Of a DNA stretch of 64,000 bases, positions 11,490 to 22,313 are shown piece by piece (positions within the stretch are counted from its first letter, which is position 1; the number at the start of each line of letters is the position of its first letter). The DNA comes from Theobroma cacao. Lineage: Eukaryota > Streptophyta > Magnoliopsida > Malvales > Malvaceae. The position numbers were made by a program, and so were the translations under genes. The stretch covers positions 33,763,427-33,827,426 of the forward strand of contig NC_030858.1 of the NCBI RefSeq assembly GCF_000208745.1, read 5' to 3'. The notes below the pieces were generated by a model. The model was not told the origin of the DNA and did not search any database. It was given only the letters and a program-made list of their open reading frames with translations.

Positions 11490-12512
11490 TTAAATTGCAG
11501 TGAACAGAATTAAAGACCAAAAAGCTCCACAACCGGCGATGAGGCAAACCAAGTCCAAAACTCTATCCCTCCTCTCCTTCCTTTCTTTTCTCTCCTTTTT
11601 CCTCTCCACAAACTCTTCGTATTTCTCTTTCCCTCCCTTCTTCCTCCGCCCACTCTCCATAACCCCTTCCAAAATTACCAAACTCTCCACCCCGCTCAAT
11701 CCTTTCCCTTCCATGTCCTCCATCACCATACTCACTTCCCTCACGTGCATGTCCCCTCCTTCATTTCCCCCGCAAGTGACCACTACCCCACACTCCACCA
11801 TCTCTCTCGACGATCCCCACCCTTCATCTCCCTCCATCACCGTCCCAAATCGCACCTGCACATTACCTGTCAACCAGTGCCGTTGCACAGAAACAGCTCT
11901 CTTACTCGACATATTAACCGCCTTTTTCCGGGCCGGGTCAATAACTATCCAACTCAAACTCAAGTTCTCCTCCATGTGTTTTAGCCCCGTGTTATCCTTT
12001 CCAACACCATATTTTATCGGTGCCGGAGTTGAGTTTTTCGGGTCAATTAAATCCACCCGAAAAGGTGAAGACAAGAACCAGCTGCTTGACGTTTCGATTT
12101 CTTCAACTTTAGAACAAATGGGGTTTCCTTGATAGTAAATATCAACAGCTAAGATTAATTCCGTTGCCAAAGTCGAAGATTTGACGTTGAGTTTTACCGA
12201 TTGGAGATTGGGAAACGGGAATGAGTCGGAGAAGAAGGAGCGGTGACCGGAAGGGAAGGTGGAAATGACTTGTTTGGCACGTGGTTGATTAACAGAAGGC
12301 CACGTGGAAGAACAGATGTGACGCCAGAGATTTTCTTTGGTCGAGAGGGAACGTAAGTGAGAGGAAACGCAGGAGGTGGAGGCAAGGGTGGGACCGTCGA
12401 GTCGTGCGAGGATGTGAGCTTGGATTATATCTGGATGAAGGTTGGGAATTGTTTCACCACCGGTTCCGCCGCCGCCGTTAGCAATGGAAGAGGAAGGAGG
12501 AGGGGAACCCAT
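11490..12512 (-). CDS. F-box protein with C-terminal membrane segment (At2g27310/At2g36090-like), copy 1
   Basis: This is an intronless gene of 340 residues. The F-box near residues 23-65 (LHPDIIQAHILARLDGPTL, then LWRHICSSTWPSVN) would bind SKP1 in an SCF ubiquitin ligase. The middle part (SSWFLSSPFRVDLIDP, LSLSWIVIDPARKKAVNMSS, RHWLTGNVQVRFG) is shared with copy 2 at 16326. A charged Lys/Arg/Glu stretch follows, then a hydrophobic segment within the last 20 residues, suggesting tail anchoring with the F-box in the cytosol. The frame is open upstream to 12641, but that codon is TTG. I prefer the ATG at 12512 because it aligns with the start of copy 2 and lies about 55 bp below a TATA box. 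The substrate is unknown. Confidence 0.9.
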   Translation of the reverse strand: MGSPPPSSSIANGGGGTGGETIPNLHPDIIQAHILARLDGPTLASTSCVSSHLRSLSTKENLWRHICSSTWPSVNQPRAKQVISTFPSGHRSFFSDSFPFPNLQSVKLNVKSSTLATELILAVDIYYQGNPICSKVEEIETSSSWFLSSPFRVDLIDPKNSTPAPIKYGVGKDNTGLKHMEENLSLSWIVIDPARKKAVNMSSKRAVSVQRHWLTGNVQVRFGTVMEGDEGWGSSREMVECGVVVTCGGNEGGDMHVREVSMVMEDMEGKGLSGVESLVILEGVMESGRRKKGGKEKYEEFVERKKERKERKERRDRVLDLVCLIAGCGAFWSLILFTAI

Positions 12513-12565
12513 TGGCTTAGGCGTTTTGATTTCTGGGTGGTGACAAATAGAAGCGTTTGTGGGCA

Positions 12566-12573
12566 TTTTATAG
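12566..12573 (-). promoter_or_regulatory. TATA box of F-box copy 1
   Basis: On the minus strand this reads CTATAAAA, about 55 bp above the chosen ATG. The tandem paralogue has CTATAAGA at the corresponding place, which supports both the box and the start choice. Confidence 0.6.
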
Positions 12574-15500
12574 GTCTTTAAGAAATGCATTAAAAGATCC
12601 AAACGGCCAAACCTTGTCCTAGCTCCTAACTCGGACTCCAATGTATTCCGTTATTTTTCTTTTAAAAAGATAAACAGTAAATAATATCTATAACTTTAAA
12701 CGCATAATTTAATTTTTTATTGTCATATTCAAAAATTAATTATTCTTTGATTATATATGATTTTCAGTAATTTATTCTTTCAAAATTCAAATAAATAATG
12801 AAATAATTAATTAAAAATTCATTTTTCAAACATAACTGGAAAATTCAAAAGCTTAATTATTTTTATTTTATTTTATTTTTATAAAATAATTATTTTATTC
12901 TTACTCTATTCTATCATAGAATAATGTGAATTAAACGTGTTGTTGATACTTTGAATTAGACATAGTTTGGCCCTAAAACCTAAAAGTGCGTGAATGATCA
13001 AGTCAAAAAGCTTAATTTACCTATTTTTTATTATTTTATCATTATCAATAAAAAAAAGCAGATAGTAATTTTGTTAGGAATGTTTTAAAGAAAAGGTTTT
13101 TTTAACGAATGTTTTTAAACCAATTTTTAAAGTTTGTTAATATATTATTTATGATAATATTTTTGTGTAATAGAATATTTGATATCAATGTAATGATTTT
13201 CAATTATTAAAAAAAGATATTATTTAATATAGTAATTTTAAAATATATTGCTTAGCAAAACCCTTTAAAAAAGGATAAAAAAAAGTTCCAATTATTGAAG
13301 TTATTTAATGCTTATATTCAATATTATTAATTGAAAAAACGATGTGGAAGTTTTTAATCATAAAGTCGGTTCAAAAGATCTATCTTGGACCATTTATTAA
13401 TTAAGACTATATAAAAATAATAATTCTTAAAGGTTATAGCAGCCCTAATTTGATAATTAAACGAAATAGAAGATAAAATTTAGATAACTTTCAAAAACTT
13501 CTTCAATTCACAATTTCTTTCTAGAAGAAATGAAGGTAAAGATAAACAAGAGTGAGAAATTTAATAGTAAAGATTGCTGCCTTTAAGTGGTATGGGGCAT
13601 ATTTGGTAAAAAAATACGAAATATTAACTGTGTATATTTAAAATGATAAATAAAAAAAAATAAAATTTTCTTTGGTGGACTAGGAAGGAGTCAATCTTAC
13701 AAATAAAAAGATTAATTGAATTGAATAATGATAAAAACTACCCATCAATTATTTTAAATTCTCTATCAATTAACTTCATTTCTTAAACCCACTACATAAA
13801 CACATTAAAATTTATATTCTCAATTTAATTAATACATACTTATTTGTTTTGTAATATTTCAAAAACGATTTTGCCATTATTTAAGTATTTGTTCTTCTAA
13901 ATTTGGGCGACGTTGTCTCATTGCTTTTGCTCTTATTTGGTCGGCTGTCTGCTCCTCTACGATTTGCTGGAGTCAACGTACGGACTAAAGACTGAGCGTT
14001 GGATCGACCTGAAAATTTGCAGGAATGGCACGTGACAACTCGAATTCAAGAAATGTTTTTTTTTATTGAAGTAGTGATAAAAAAGTTTCCTATTTATTTA
14101 ATTAAGGATATTTTGAATATATAAATGTAATAAAATTTTTTTATATTTATTGTTAATTAATTTTAAATTAGAAATTTATTTTTTAAAAATTTAACATGGT
14201 ATTAAAGTAGAAATTGTCCCTCTTATTGTTATCTCTTTTGAGATGAGTTGTCACCAAATATGCTCAATATCTCCATCATTGTTTGGTCCTCTGTAGATCT
14301 TCATTTGATGATTCATGGTACATGATAAATATATGATTTCTATTAATAAAGTAAAATATTAAAATGATATTATTAAATTAAATTTTTTTAAAAATATATA
14401 AATAGAATTAAGACCAATCTATTTTCAATTGAATATCTGTTTTAAACATTTAACAAGTTTGATGTAAATCTTTGTAAAAAAACTCGTATATTTCATGTTC
14501 TAAACTTTCCTTTCCTTAAAACATACCACCATTTTCTTTGGAGCTTATTGTTTACAAACTTTCTACCGTAGTCAATGGAGATTAAAAGATGTAGGAATTT
14601 ATCGTTATCAAGTATAGTAATAGTATTAGAGTCTTGGCTAGCTTGATTTACAATCTATTGCAAATTAATCTTACCTATTTTACGATCTTTTCCTTCACAG
14701 AACTAAGTTCGGGTTTGATTCCTTTTTATATGTACCAAAGAGTTCAGGGTAACTAGGGCAGTTTTTATTTTTTAATTTATTTTAATATTATATTTATAAA
14801 GGATAACTTGGCAAACATTTTAAAGAGTTGTCACATATTCGTTAAACTATATTTAAGAAAATTAATCAATTAGTATATAATTACTAAATAAACCTATAAA
14901 TTTCCTCGTATAGTATATAAAAATAGCACTACAAATTTAGGGTTCGAAGTCCAAATATGTGGGCAGCCCACTTTAACCAGGGATATGGACATGATTCGGC
15001 CGAATTTATGGTCTGAAAAGGGAAACCCACTTCTTCCCAAACCAGAAAATTGATTGGTTGGGTTCACACTTATTGCAATTTGCAACAAATTAAGGGCTCC
15101 CTTTGTCCTCTTAAACTTAATATTAACAAAAATAAACCTTCCAGAACGATCATGAACAAGTAGCAGATCGTTAGTATTTAGCTGGACGGTAAATATAGGG
15201 ATAATATTAGTGAGTTAATTGCACTTTTGATCTGCAACCTTTTTGAGATGTTTCATTTTCATCCACGACTTAAAAAAAAATTCAATCTCTTTTATTTGTG
15301 ACTTTTTGAAAAAAAAATTTCAATCCACCAATTCGTCAACAAATTATAAAGATATGGAAAGAATTTGTCACGTGTTGTTCATATTGCGCCCATTTTCTAA
15401 TTATGTGTTGACATATTTATGGTTTTGAAGCAAATTTAAAATTTTCTGAATAAAAAAAGTCAACAATTTTATTATAGCTAAAATAAAACAACTGCAATGG

Positions 15501-16325
15501 AAATTGAGCGCAATTAAAAAGATAGTTAACATCCACAAGTTCATTTCTGTTTAAAGCATTCTTAATTTGACAACTCACTGCCTAATAATCTGTCTAGCTG
15601 TTCAACTTATTTCAATATGTAAATATCTATCCGGCAGGGGCCGGTAAATTTTCCAATTTTGTTCGAATATTACTTTTAATTTATACCTGAATATGGAGTT
15701 AGCTGATACAAGGATTTAACTGAAGTTCTGAGATTCCCATGGAAATAACAAAATAAGCCGTGGCCTTTCATTTGCATGAAAACATATAATACTACGTGAA
15801 TTAATGCTATAATATTATAAGCTGTGGCCTTTTATATATATATATATATATATATATAATACTATATAAATCGAAGTCAAAACCACCAATGCATGAAATT
15901 AAAGAAGCCGCAATGACATGAAATAATGCTGTCTTAATATATACCAAGATAACATGTGACCAATTCGTGCAGACAATAATGCACAAAAATCTTGGAAGAA
16001 AACATCAGTCCGGAAAAAAGTCAAAAGAAGTATACTTAATTCATAACCCAGAATTGCTACATTAATTTTCCCCTTCGGACCACGGAAACATTTCAAATAT
16101 ATTTCATTTTTCTGCTTTAATTTTGCACCAAGCATAAGAAAAACTAAAGAATGTAACAAATTAAATAATCAATTGAACAACTTCAATTACAAATTTACAA
16201 CTTCCTTCTTTTTTTTTTTGACATACATTATGATTTTAGGTATCAAAATTGTATTTCTATAAAAAATATACATCTTGTGGTGGGAAGAATTGAATCTTTG
16301 AACGTGTAATTTTGCTGTAATCTTA
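12574..16325. other. intergenic stretch between the two F-box genes
   Basis: It is mostly AT-rich. At 14195-14207 the sequence ACATGGTATTAAAG resembles a Ty1/copia LTR end followed by a decayed Met-tRNA primer site, which suggests an old copia scar. A TA dinucleotide run lies at 15832-15858. The frames at 14894-15088, 15243-15428 and 15899-16159 have no recognisable motif and are probably chance. Confidence 0.55.
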
Positions 16326-17366
16326 TTACCTGAACAACATTGCTGACCAAAATGTTACAAACCCGGCAACGCCAATACTAATGCAAACCAGATCCAAAGC
16401 CCTTTCTTTCCTTTGCCTCCTTTCTTTTCTCTCCCTTTTCCTCTCTCCAAACTCCTCGTACCTCTCTTTCCCTTCATTTCCATTCCCTTTCTTCCTCCTC
16501 CCGTTCTCCATAACCCCTTCCAAAATTACCAAACTATCCTTCCCATTCAACCCTTTGCCTTCCATGTCCTCCATCACCATGCTCACTTCCCTCACGTGCA
16601 TCTCCCCTCCTTCTTTTCCCACGCACGTGACCACTACCCCACACTCCACTAACTCCCTCGACGATCCCCGCCTTCCACCCCCGCCCATGACCATCCCAAA
16701 TCGGACCTGCACATCACCAGTCAACCAGTGCCGCTTCACCGAAACAGCTCTCCTACTCGACATGTTCACCGCCGCCTTCTTCCGGCTCGGGTCGATCACT
16801 ATCCAGCTCAAAGTCAAGTTTTCCTCCAAATGTTTTAGCCACGTGTCAACTTTATTGCTACCACCAAAATACTTAATCGGTGTCGGAGCGGAGTCTTTCG
16901 GGTCAAGTAAATCCACCCGGAATGGTGAGCACAAAAACCAGCTGCTTGACGTTTCCATTTCTTCAACTTTAGAGTAAACAATTTTGTTCCGATAGGAAAT
17001 ATCAACCGCAGAGATGAGTTCCGTTGGCAGAGTCAAAGAGTTGACGTTGAGTTTTAACGGTTGGAGATCGAGAAACGGGAAAGCATCGGAGAAGAATGAG
17101 CGGTGGCCAGAAGGGAAAGCAGAGATGATTTTTTGGAGACGCGGGTGATTAACGGAAGGCCACGTGGAAGAGCAAATGTTTTGCCAGAGATTTTCTTCGG
17201 AAGAGAGGGCGTGTAAGTGAGACGATGAGCAGGCGAGGGCGGCTAGGGAAGGGCCGTCGAGTCGGATGAGGATGTGGGAATGGAGGATGTCCGGATGGAC
17301 GGTGGAGATGGTTTCGTTGCTGGCGTAGCCGCCTTGATCAACAGTTGTGGATGTTATGGTTTTCAT
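16326..17366 (-). CDS. F-box protein with C-terminal membrane segment (At2g27310/At2g36090-like), copy 2
   Basis: This is an intronless gene of 346 residues starting at an ATG. The F-box lies near residues 22-65 (VHPDILHSHILIRLDGPSL, then LWQNICSSTWPSVNHP). The central domain matches copy 1 nearly throughout (SSWFLCSPFRVDLLDP, LTLSWIVIDPSRKKAAVNMS, RHWLTGDVQVRFG). The end has a strongly basic stretch and then a single hydrophobic segment near residues 326-345, ending LFR. Copies 1 and 2 lie head to tail about 3.8 kb apart, a typical tandem duplication. As an SCF adaptor it would select a target for ubiquitination, perhaps at a membrane. Target and membrane are not shown by the sequence. Confidence 0.92.
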   Translation of the reverse strand: MKTITSTTVDQGGYASNETISTVHPDILHSHILIRLDGPSLAALACSSSHLHALSSEENLWQNICSSTWPSVNHPRLQKIISAFPSGHRSFFSDAFPFLDLQPLKLNVNSLTLPTELISAVDISYRNKIVYSKVEEMETSSSWFLCSPFRVDLLDPKDSAPTPIKYFGGSNKVDTWLKHLEENLTLSWIVIDPSRKKAAVNMSSRRAVSVKRHWLTGDVQVRFGMVMGGGGRRGSSRELVECGVVVTCVGKEGGEMHVREVSMVMEDMEGKGLNGKDSLVILEGVMENGRRKKGNGNEGKERYEEFGERKRERKERRQRKERALDLVCISIGVAGFVTFWSAMLFR

Positions 17367-17433
17367 TTTGTTAGAAATGAAGAAGAGGTCTCCTTTTTTG
17401 AGTTGGGACCGAACGAAAGTGTTAAAAGGACCA

Positions 17434-17441
17434 TCTTATAG
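17434..17441 (-). promoter_or_regulatory. TATA box of F-box copy 2
   Basis: The minus strand reads CTATAAGA about 68 bp above the ATG, in the position matching the box of the paralogue at 12566. Confidence 0.55.
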
Positions 17442-18196
17442 GAGATTGCAAACTTGTTCAAACAGTCAAACAAGGACTTGTGTTGGGAAATATCTTGTTT
17501 ACTTCCCTCCCTCCTGCCATGAAAACCCGAACACCTTTTTTTTTTGTCTTTTTTATTTAATTTTCGCTAAAGTGGAATTTTTTATATTTTTACAAAAATT
17601 AAACGTTCGTCCTTAACACACTTTTATTTAAAGCAATTTCTTAATATTTCGAAAGGGTTTTCCCTTTAAACTTTGTCTTATGATATAAAGAAATATTGAA
17701 AAATTTTATGTAAAAAAACTGTTTTACGCATTAATTTTATTTTTTAATGTTTATAGTTCATTAAAAATTTAAAATAAAATAGTAAAGATTATAAACATTT
17801 TAAGATTTAAAAAAGGTAAAAGAGTGAAAAAAGTGAAATTCTGTTTTTAACTCTACTGTTTCAGTTTTTGAATATTTAAAAAATGAAACATATTTTTTTA
17901 TTATTCGTCATTATAAAATAAGTTAATATATATGCTTATATTTGATACATTAATTATCACTCACGAAATTCTATTACCTCATTAGTGACATAAAACTAAA
18001 AAATTTTAAATACTTAGGATTAAATATTAAAAGTTTCTTAATTAAAAAAATAAAATATTTTCAATTCTTTTTAGATCTTTTCCTTTCTTCATCAAGCATC
18101 CAAATAATTTTTTTAAAAAAGGAATTGCTGAAACCCTAACAAAGATTGAGGAACTTGATAAAGAGATTTGGTAAGAGGATTATGATTTTTATTGAA
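17442..18196. other. promoter-side spacer of F-box copy 2
   Basis: AT-rich sequence without a supported gene. Nothing recognisable is seen beyond possible promoter of copy 2. Confidence 0.6.
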
Positions 18197-19224
18197 AGTT
18201 AGTGCAAATGGGATTTAGATGAAATTCAAAAAATTGACAAAATTGACTTCAAGACGAGTTTTTTAATAGACGCTATCGTTATGATTTATTTCACCTCACT
18301 ATTTGGTATACAAAAAGAAATAATGCAAATAGTGTTAGAAATACAATTAAGTCAACGACTAACTTTATCTTACACTTTACGAGAGTGAACCGTTAAATAT
18401 ACTTCGAGGGTTTGCAAAGTTATTTGACCTTAGAGCTTACTTTCTACAGCAAGTAAATTATAAGAAATTTATACGTTTTTGTAGTTAATGAAAATTTAAG
18501 TGTTTATATTAATAGAATACAACACCTTTCTTGCTATTGATTATTCGGTATACGAAGGGGAATAATGCAAATAGCTTAGAGATACAATTAAATCAATGTC
18601 TAACTTTGTCTTGTAGTTTACAAGAGTAAACCGCTAGATATAACCAAGGGTTTGTAAAGTCATTCGACCTTAGAACTTACTTTTTACAACAAGTAGATTA
18701 TAAGGAATTTGAACACTTTTATAGTTGATGAGAATTCAAGTGTTTATGTAAATAAAATACAACATTTTTCCTACTCTTGTTTTGTTTTGATTTTGATGCG
18801 TCAAAATGGTTGACAATAAATTCTTTATATACGCTTGCAAGTGTCTCTTTTTTAAGGACACGACCATTTCATTAAGGCACTACTTTATCTAAAAGATATC
18901 TTTACATTTTGTAAGATACAACTTTTGAATAAATGTATTATTTCAATAATCACCTTATGAAAGGACAATTATTCATTCCATTAACATAATCTTTGAATTA
19001 TAATTTGAAACGATAACTTTTCATATTTAAACTTTTGAGTTATGATGTTTTTTTTTTAATTTGTTTCATTTTGGATGTCATTTTACCAAAAAATATAACC
19101 ATTTACATAAAAAACTTATTTACAATTCAATAATCACATTATGTCACTTTACGTGATATAACCTTTGAGTTAAGATAACTTTTCATTATGTGACATAATT
19201 TTTTATTTTGAAAATACACTAACA
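18197..19224 (-). repeat. solo-LTR-like repeat, family member A (1028 bp)
   Basis: The ends are AGTTAGTGCA and TACACTAACA, imperfect inverted ends. The body is clearly similar to the copy at 21427-22313 over its whole length. On the minus strand a TATATAAAG box sits at 18833-18841, followed by the part that would be R/U5, so the repeat probably reads as an LTR on the minus strand. A 242-bp internal tandem duplication (18303-18544 and 18545 to about 18785) makes it longer than copy B. No primer site, polypurine tract or coding region adjoins it. Confidence 0.65.
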
Positions 19225-21426
19225 GAATAAGAATTCAAATGCAAAAATCATGTAAAAAATATATTACTAAAGTCAACAAGTAAAAATTGTATTCTTAAAA
19301 TTGCGTAATTTTGCCAAACTGAATTTTATTGGAAGAAGAAGATAATGGAATTGAGAGAGAAAGAGGATAACATAAAAAGAATGGTTGTAAGGAGGTTGAA
19401 GAGGGAAAAAAAGATTTTTTTTTTTATTTGTATGTATTTTTTAAAAAATTATTAATATTTAATTTTACATCTTTAAAAGATTTTAAATTTTATTTCATTA
19501 GTGAAGTGATAGTAAATCTGAAAGTATATAAAAATACTACATTTTCAATATGTTTTTCATTGAATGGAATAAGAATCAAAGACCTGCATGCACCTCTAAT
19601 TGAGTTGCAAATTTTACAACAAAAAATTTCTTGTACCCCTAATGTATATCCTCCCAATTCTCAAATAAAAAAAAATCAATCATCAAGAAGCAGGTCAAAT
19701 GATCTTCCCTTCAATGGAATTAATCTTTTAATAATTTTAGAGAAACCATTTGCCCTGAAGATTCCATCAAACCATTGGCAGGCAACTTGGTGTTGTACTC
19801 TAAATTTTGGGGGCAGTCGGATAAAATTTTTACGTGTGAATGTAGTCAACAAAACCGAACACGGGTTGGTGAGTAGCATTGCCGTCACTTGGAAACCAAC
19901 AAACACTGGATGACGCAGCAAATTCATGGAAATCGAAATGAGCCGCAACTATTTGTGCATTTATTAAACCTACTCAGGAAGTGGACATTAAATTTGGGCA
20001 CTCAATATTTATCCATACATTTATTTGTTGATAATCATAATATTTATATATTTTGGGTACAAAATGTATGGATATATTGATTGGGTAGACATTACATGAG
20101 CCAACGCATTCTTGCTTGGCACCCATTTTAACACTTGTGTTTCACATGCTCCATTTGTAGAAGCATGAAAGAAACACATGATGCGTGGGGATGTACATGA
20201 AACTTTCTTGTCACAGTATTTATTATTAATTACTAAGCAAAAAAGGTTTATAGTCAAATTTTCTACACCCTATTTATATATATCCCATTTTCTTTGACCT
20301 AATCGTTCCTTTTTCCACCAAAGCGTGCTACTTTATCAAAAACTGTTTATTGACAACGAAGACATGAATCAAAGTGAGGGATTAATTCATTCAATAAAGA
20401 AATTACTGAAGGATCAAAGTGGGTTTCTTTTTTCTCTTTTTAAAGAATCGAAATGGGTTTTTGTTAAAACCAAAAAAATTCTGACTACAATGGTTGGGGC
20501 CACTTAATATGCCATAAATTAAGCTATTTTAATGTTTGAGCTTTAACTTTTAAGGAGTAAATAAGATTATCCTATGAAGTCGGTGATGGCCTATTAATTT
20601 ACCATTGATTACTTCTATTATATTTTCGCTAAACTGTATTTAATCATGGCCAATTTGGTCATTTTCTAAACTAGGTTTGCTAAACCGTATAATAGGTTTC
20701 ATTAAATTAATCCTTCTCTTAAACCCTAATATTTCAATGTCAAGTTAGGTGAGAAAGTGACAATGTTTAATCAGTTATGAATCGAAGCTTTTGATCTAGT
20801 GGTTTGATAGTCAAATCTTTAAAATTGAGCAATGTTTAGTTTGTCAAGGTTTTCAACTGTTTGAGCCAGCCCGTGATGGGCATTCGATCTTTCATGTTCA
20901 TAAATTAATTATATGACTAAAATGGCTTTGATGTTTGATTTTATTTAGTCAATTACGCATGTTGGATTAGTGGAGGCAAATCAGCTCGTAAAAGAATTCA
21001 AATAATGAGCAATTAATTATTTTATGATTAAACAACCCTCTTGAAGTCTACCACCAACCCTTTTTTCTTCAGCTACATCTTTATTTTTTAGGTGGTTATA
21101 TAACAACCAAGAGTTATATATATGGAAAAGGGTTTATTAATTACTTATCTGATCTTATTCATTTTGATAGAAAGGTCAAAAACGTGACTAAACAAATAAA
21201 GAAAAACAGTTTAATGCATTAGTTTGAAACATCCCAAATCAAAGGCAAAAACCTAACTAGTTGTTATTCTATACAATAGAAAAAGAAGAGGATGAAGCAA
21301 GATTAAGGTCATTGAAAAGGATATGTTCGTGCTTTTATCCTAATGGCTTTTTCTCATTCATCTTCTTTGCCAAATTATATCGGTACAATAAGACTTTGGC
21401 AAATCGACTATTTCAATATGAAAGTA
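19225..21426. other. spacer between the two solo-LTR-like repeats
   Basis: I found no supported gene. The overlapping frames near 19428-20257 and 20325-20507 show no family motif. The stretch does not look like an internal region of a retroelement: there is no primer site beside 21427 and no polypurine tract beside 19224. Confidence 0.55.
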
Positions 21427-22313
21427 TGTTGGTGTAGATGGGGTTTAGATGAAATTCAAAAAATCGGTAAAATTGACTTCAAGACAAGCCTTTCAATATA
21501 CGCTATCTTTAAGATTTATTTTGCCTCCATCACTCGGTATTCAAAAGGCGAATAATTCGAATAGCCTTAAAGATACAATGAAGGAAACGTTTATTTTTGT
21601 CTTGCACTTTACGAGAGTAGACCGCTAGATACACCCAAGGGTTTATAAAATTGTTTGGCATTAGAGCCTACTTTCTGCAACAAGTAGATTATAAGAGAGT
21701 AGACCGCTAGATACACCCAATGGTTTATAAAATTGTTTGGCCTTAGAGCCTACTTTCTGCAACAAGTAGATTATAAGGAATTTGATGCTTTTGTAGTTGA
21801 TGGGAACTTTAAGTGTTTATGTTAATATAACACAACACTTTTCTTGCTCTTGATATTTCTACTCTTGTTTTGTTTTTGATTTGATTTATCTAAACAGTTG
21901 GCAACAAGTCCTTTATATAGGCTTGCAAGTGTCTCTTCTTCAAGAACACAACTCTTTTATTAAAGCATCATTTTGTCTAAAAGGCATATTTACATTTTAT
22001 CTGACACAATTTTTGGATAAATGTATTATTTCAATAATTATCTTATGAAAAGATAACTATTAATTTCATAAAATATAATTTTTAAGTTATAATTTGAAAC
22101 AATAACTTTTCATATTTAACTTTTGAGCTATGATGTTTTTTCAATTTATCTCGTAACTTTTGGATATCATTTTATCAAAAGATATAACTATTCACATGAA
22201 AACCTGCTTATAATCCAATAAACATAGTATGTCACTTTTTATGATATAACTTTTGAATTAAAATAGCTTTTCATTATGTAACATAATCTTTGATTTTAAA
22301 AATACACCAACAA
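21427..22313 (-). repeat. solo-LTR-like repeat, family member B (887 bp)
   Basis: It has perfect 10-bp inverted ends, TGTTGGTGTA at 21427-21436 and TACACCAACA at 22304-22313. The flanking five bases are AAGTA and ATGTA, a four-of-five match to a target-site duplication. On the minus strand a TATATAAAG box lies at 21911-21919. TGTTGG...CCAACA ends are typical of plant LTRs. An 82-bp internal direct repeat begins at 21613 and 21695. No element coding sequence adjoins it, so a solo LTR is the simplest reading; a non-autonomous element is the alternative. Confidence 0.7.

Noticed and set aside
11500..12132. Plus-strand frame of 210 codons opposite the first F-box gene
   Set aside because: It is the antisense shadow of a gene with clear protein family motifs; the same shadow exists opposite the second copy.
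12513..12641. Upstream extension of the first F-box protein by 43 codons
   Set aside because: It begins at TTG, includes a TATA box and has no counterpart in the paralogue.
14195..14207. Full Ty1/copia element
   Set aside because: Only a decayed primer-site-like word is visible, with no coding region or second LTR.
19428..20257. Overlapping frames of 161, 90 and 78 codons as a gene
   Set aside because: No motif, no splice pattern and no family resemblance could be found on either strand.
18197..22313. The two LTR-like copies as the two ends of a single element
   Set aside because: No primer site or polypurine tract adjoins them, and the flanking bases do not form a shared target duplication.
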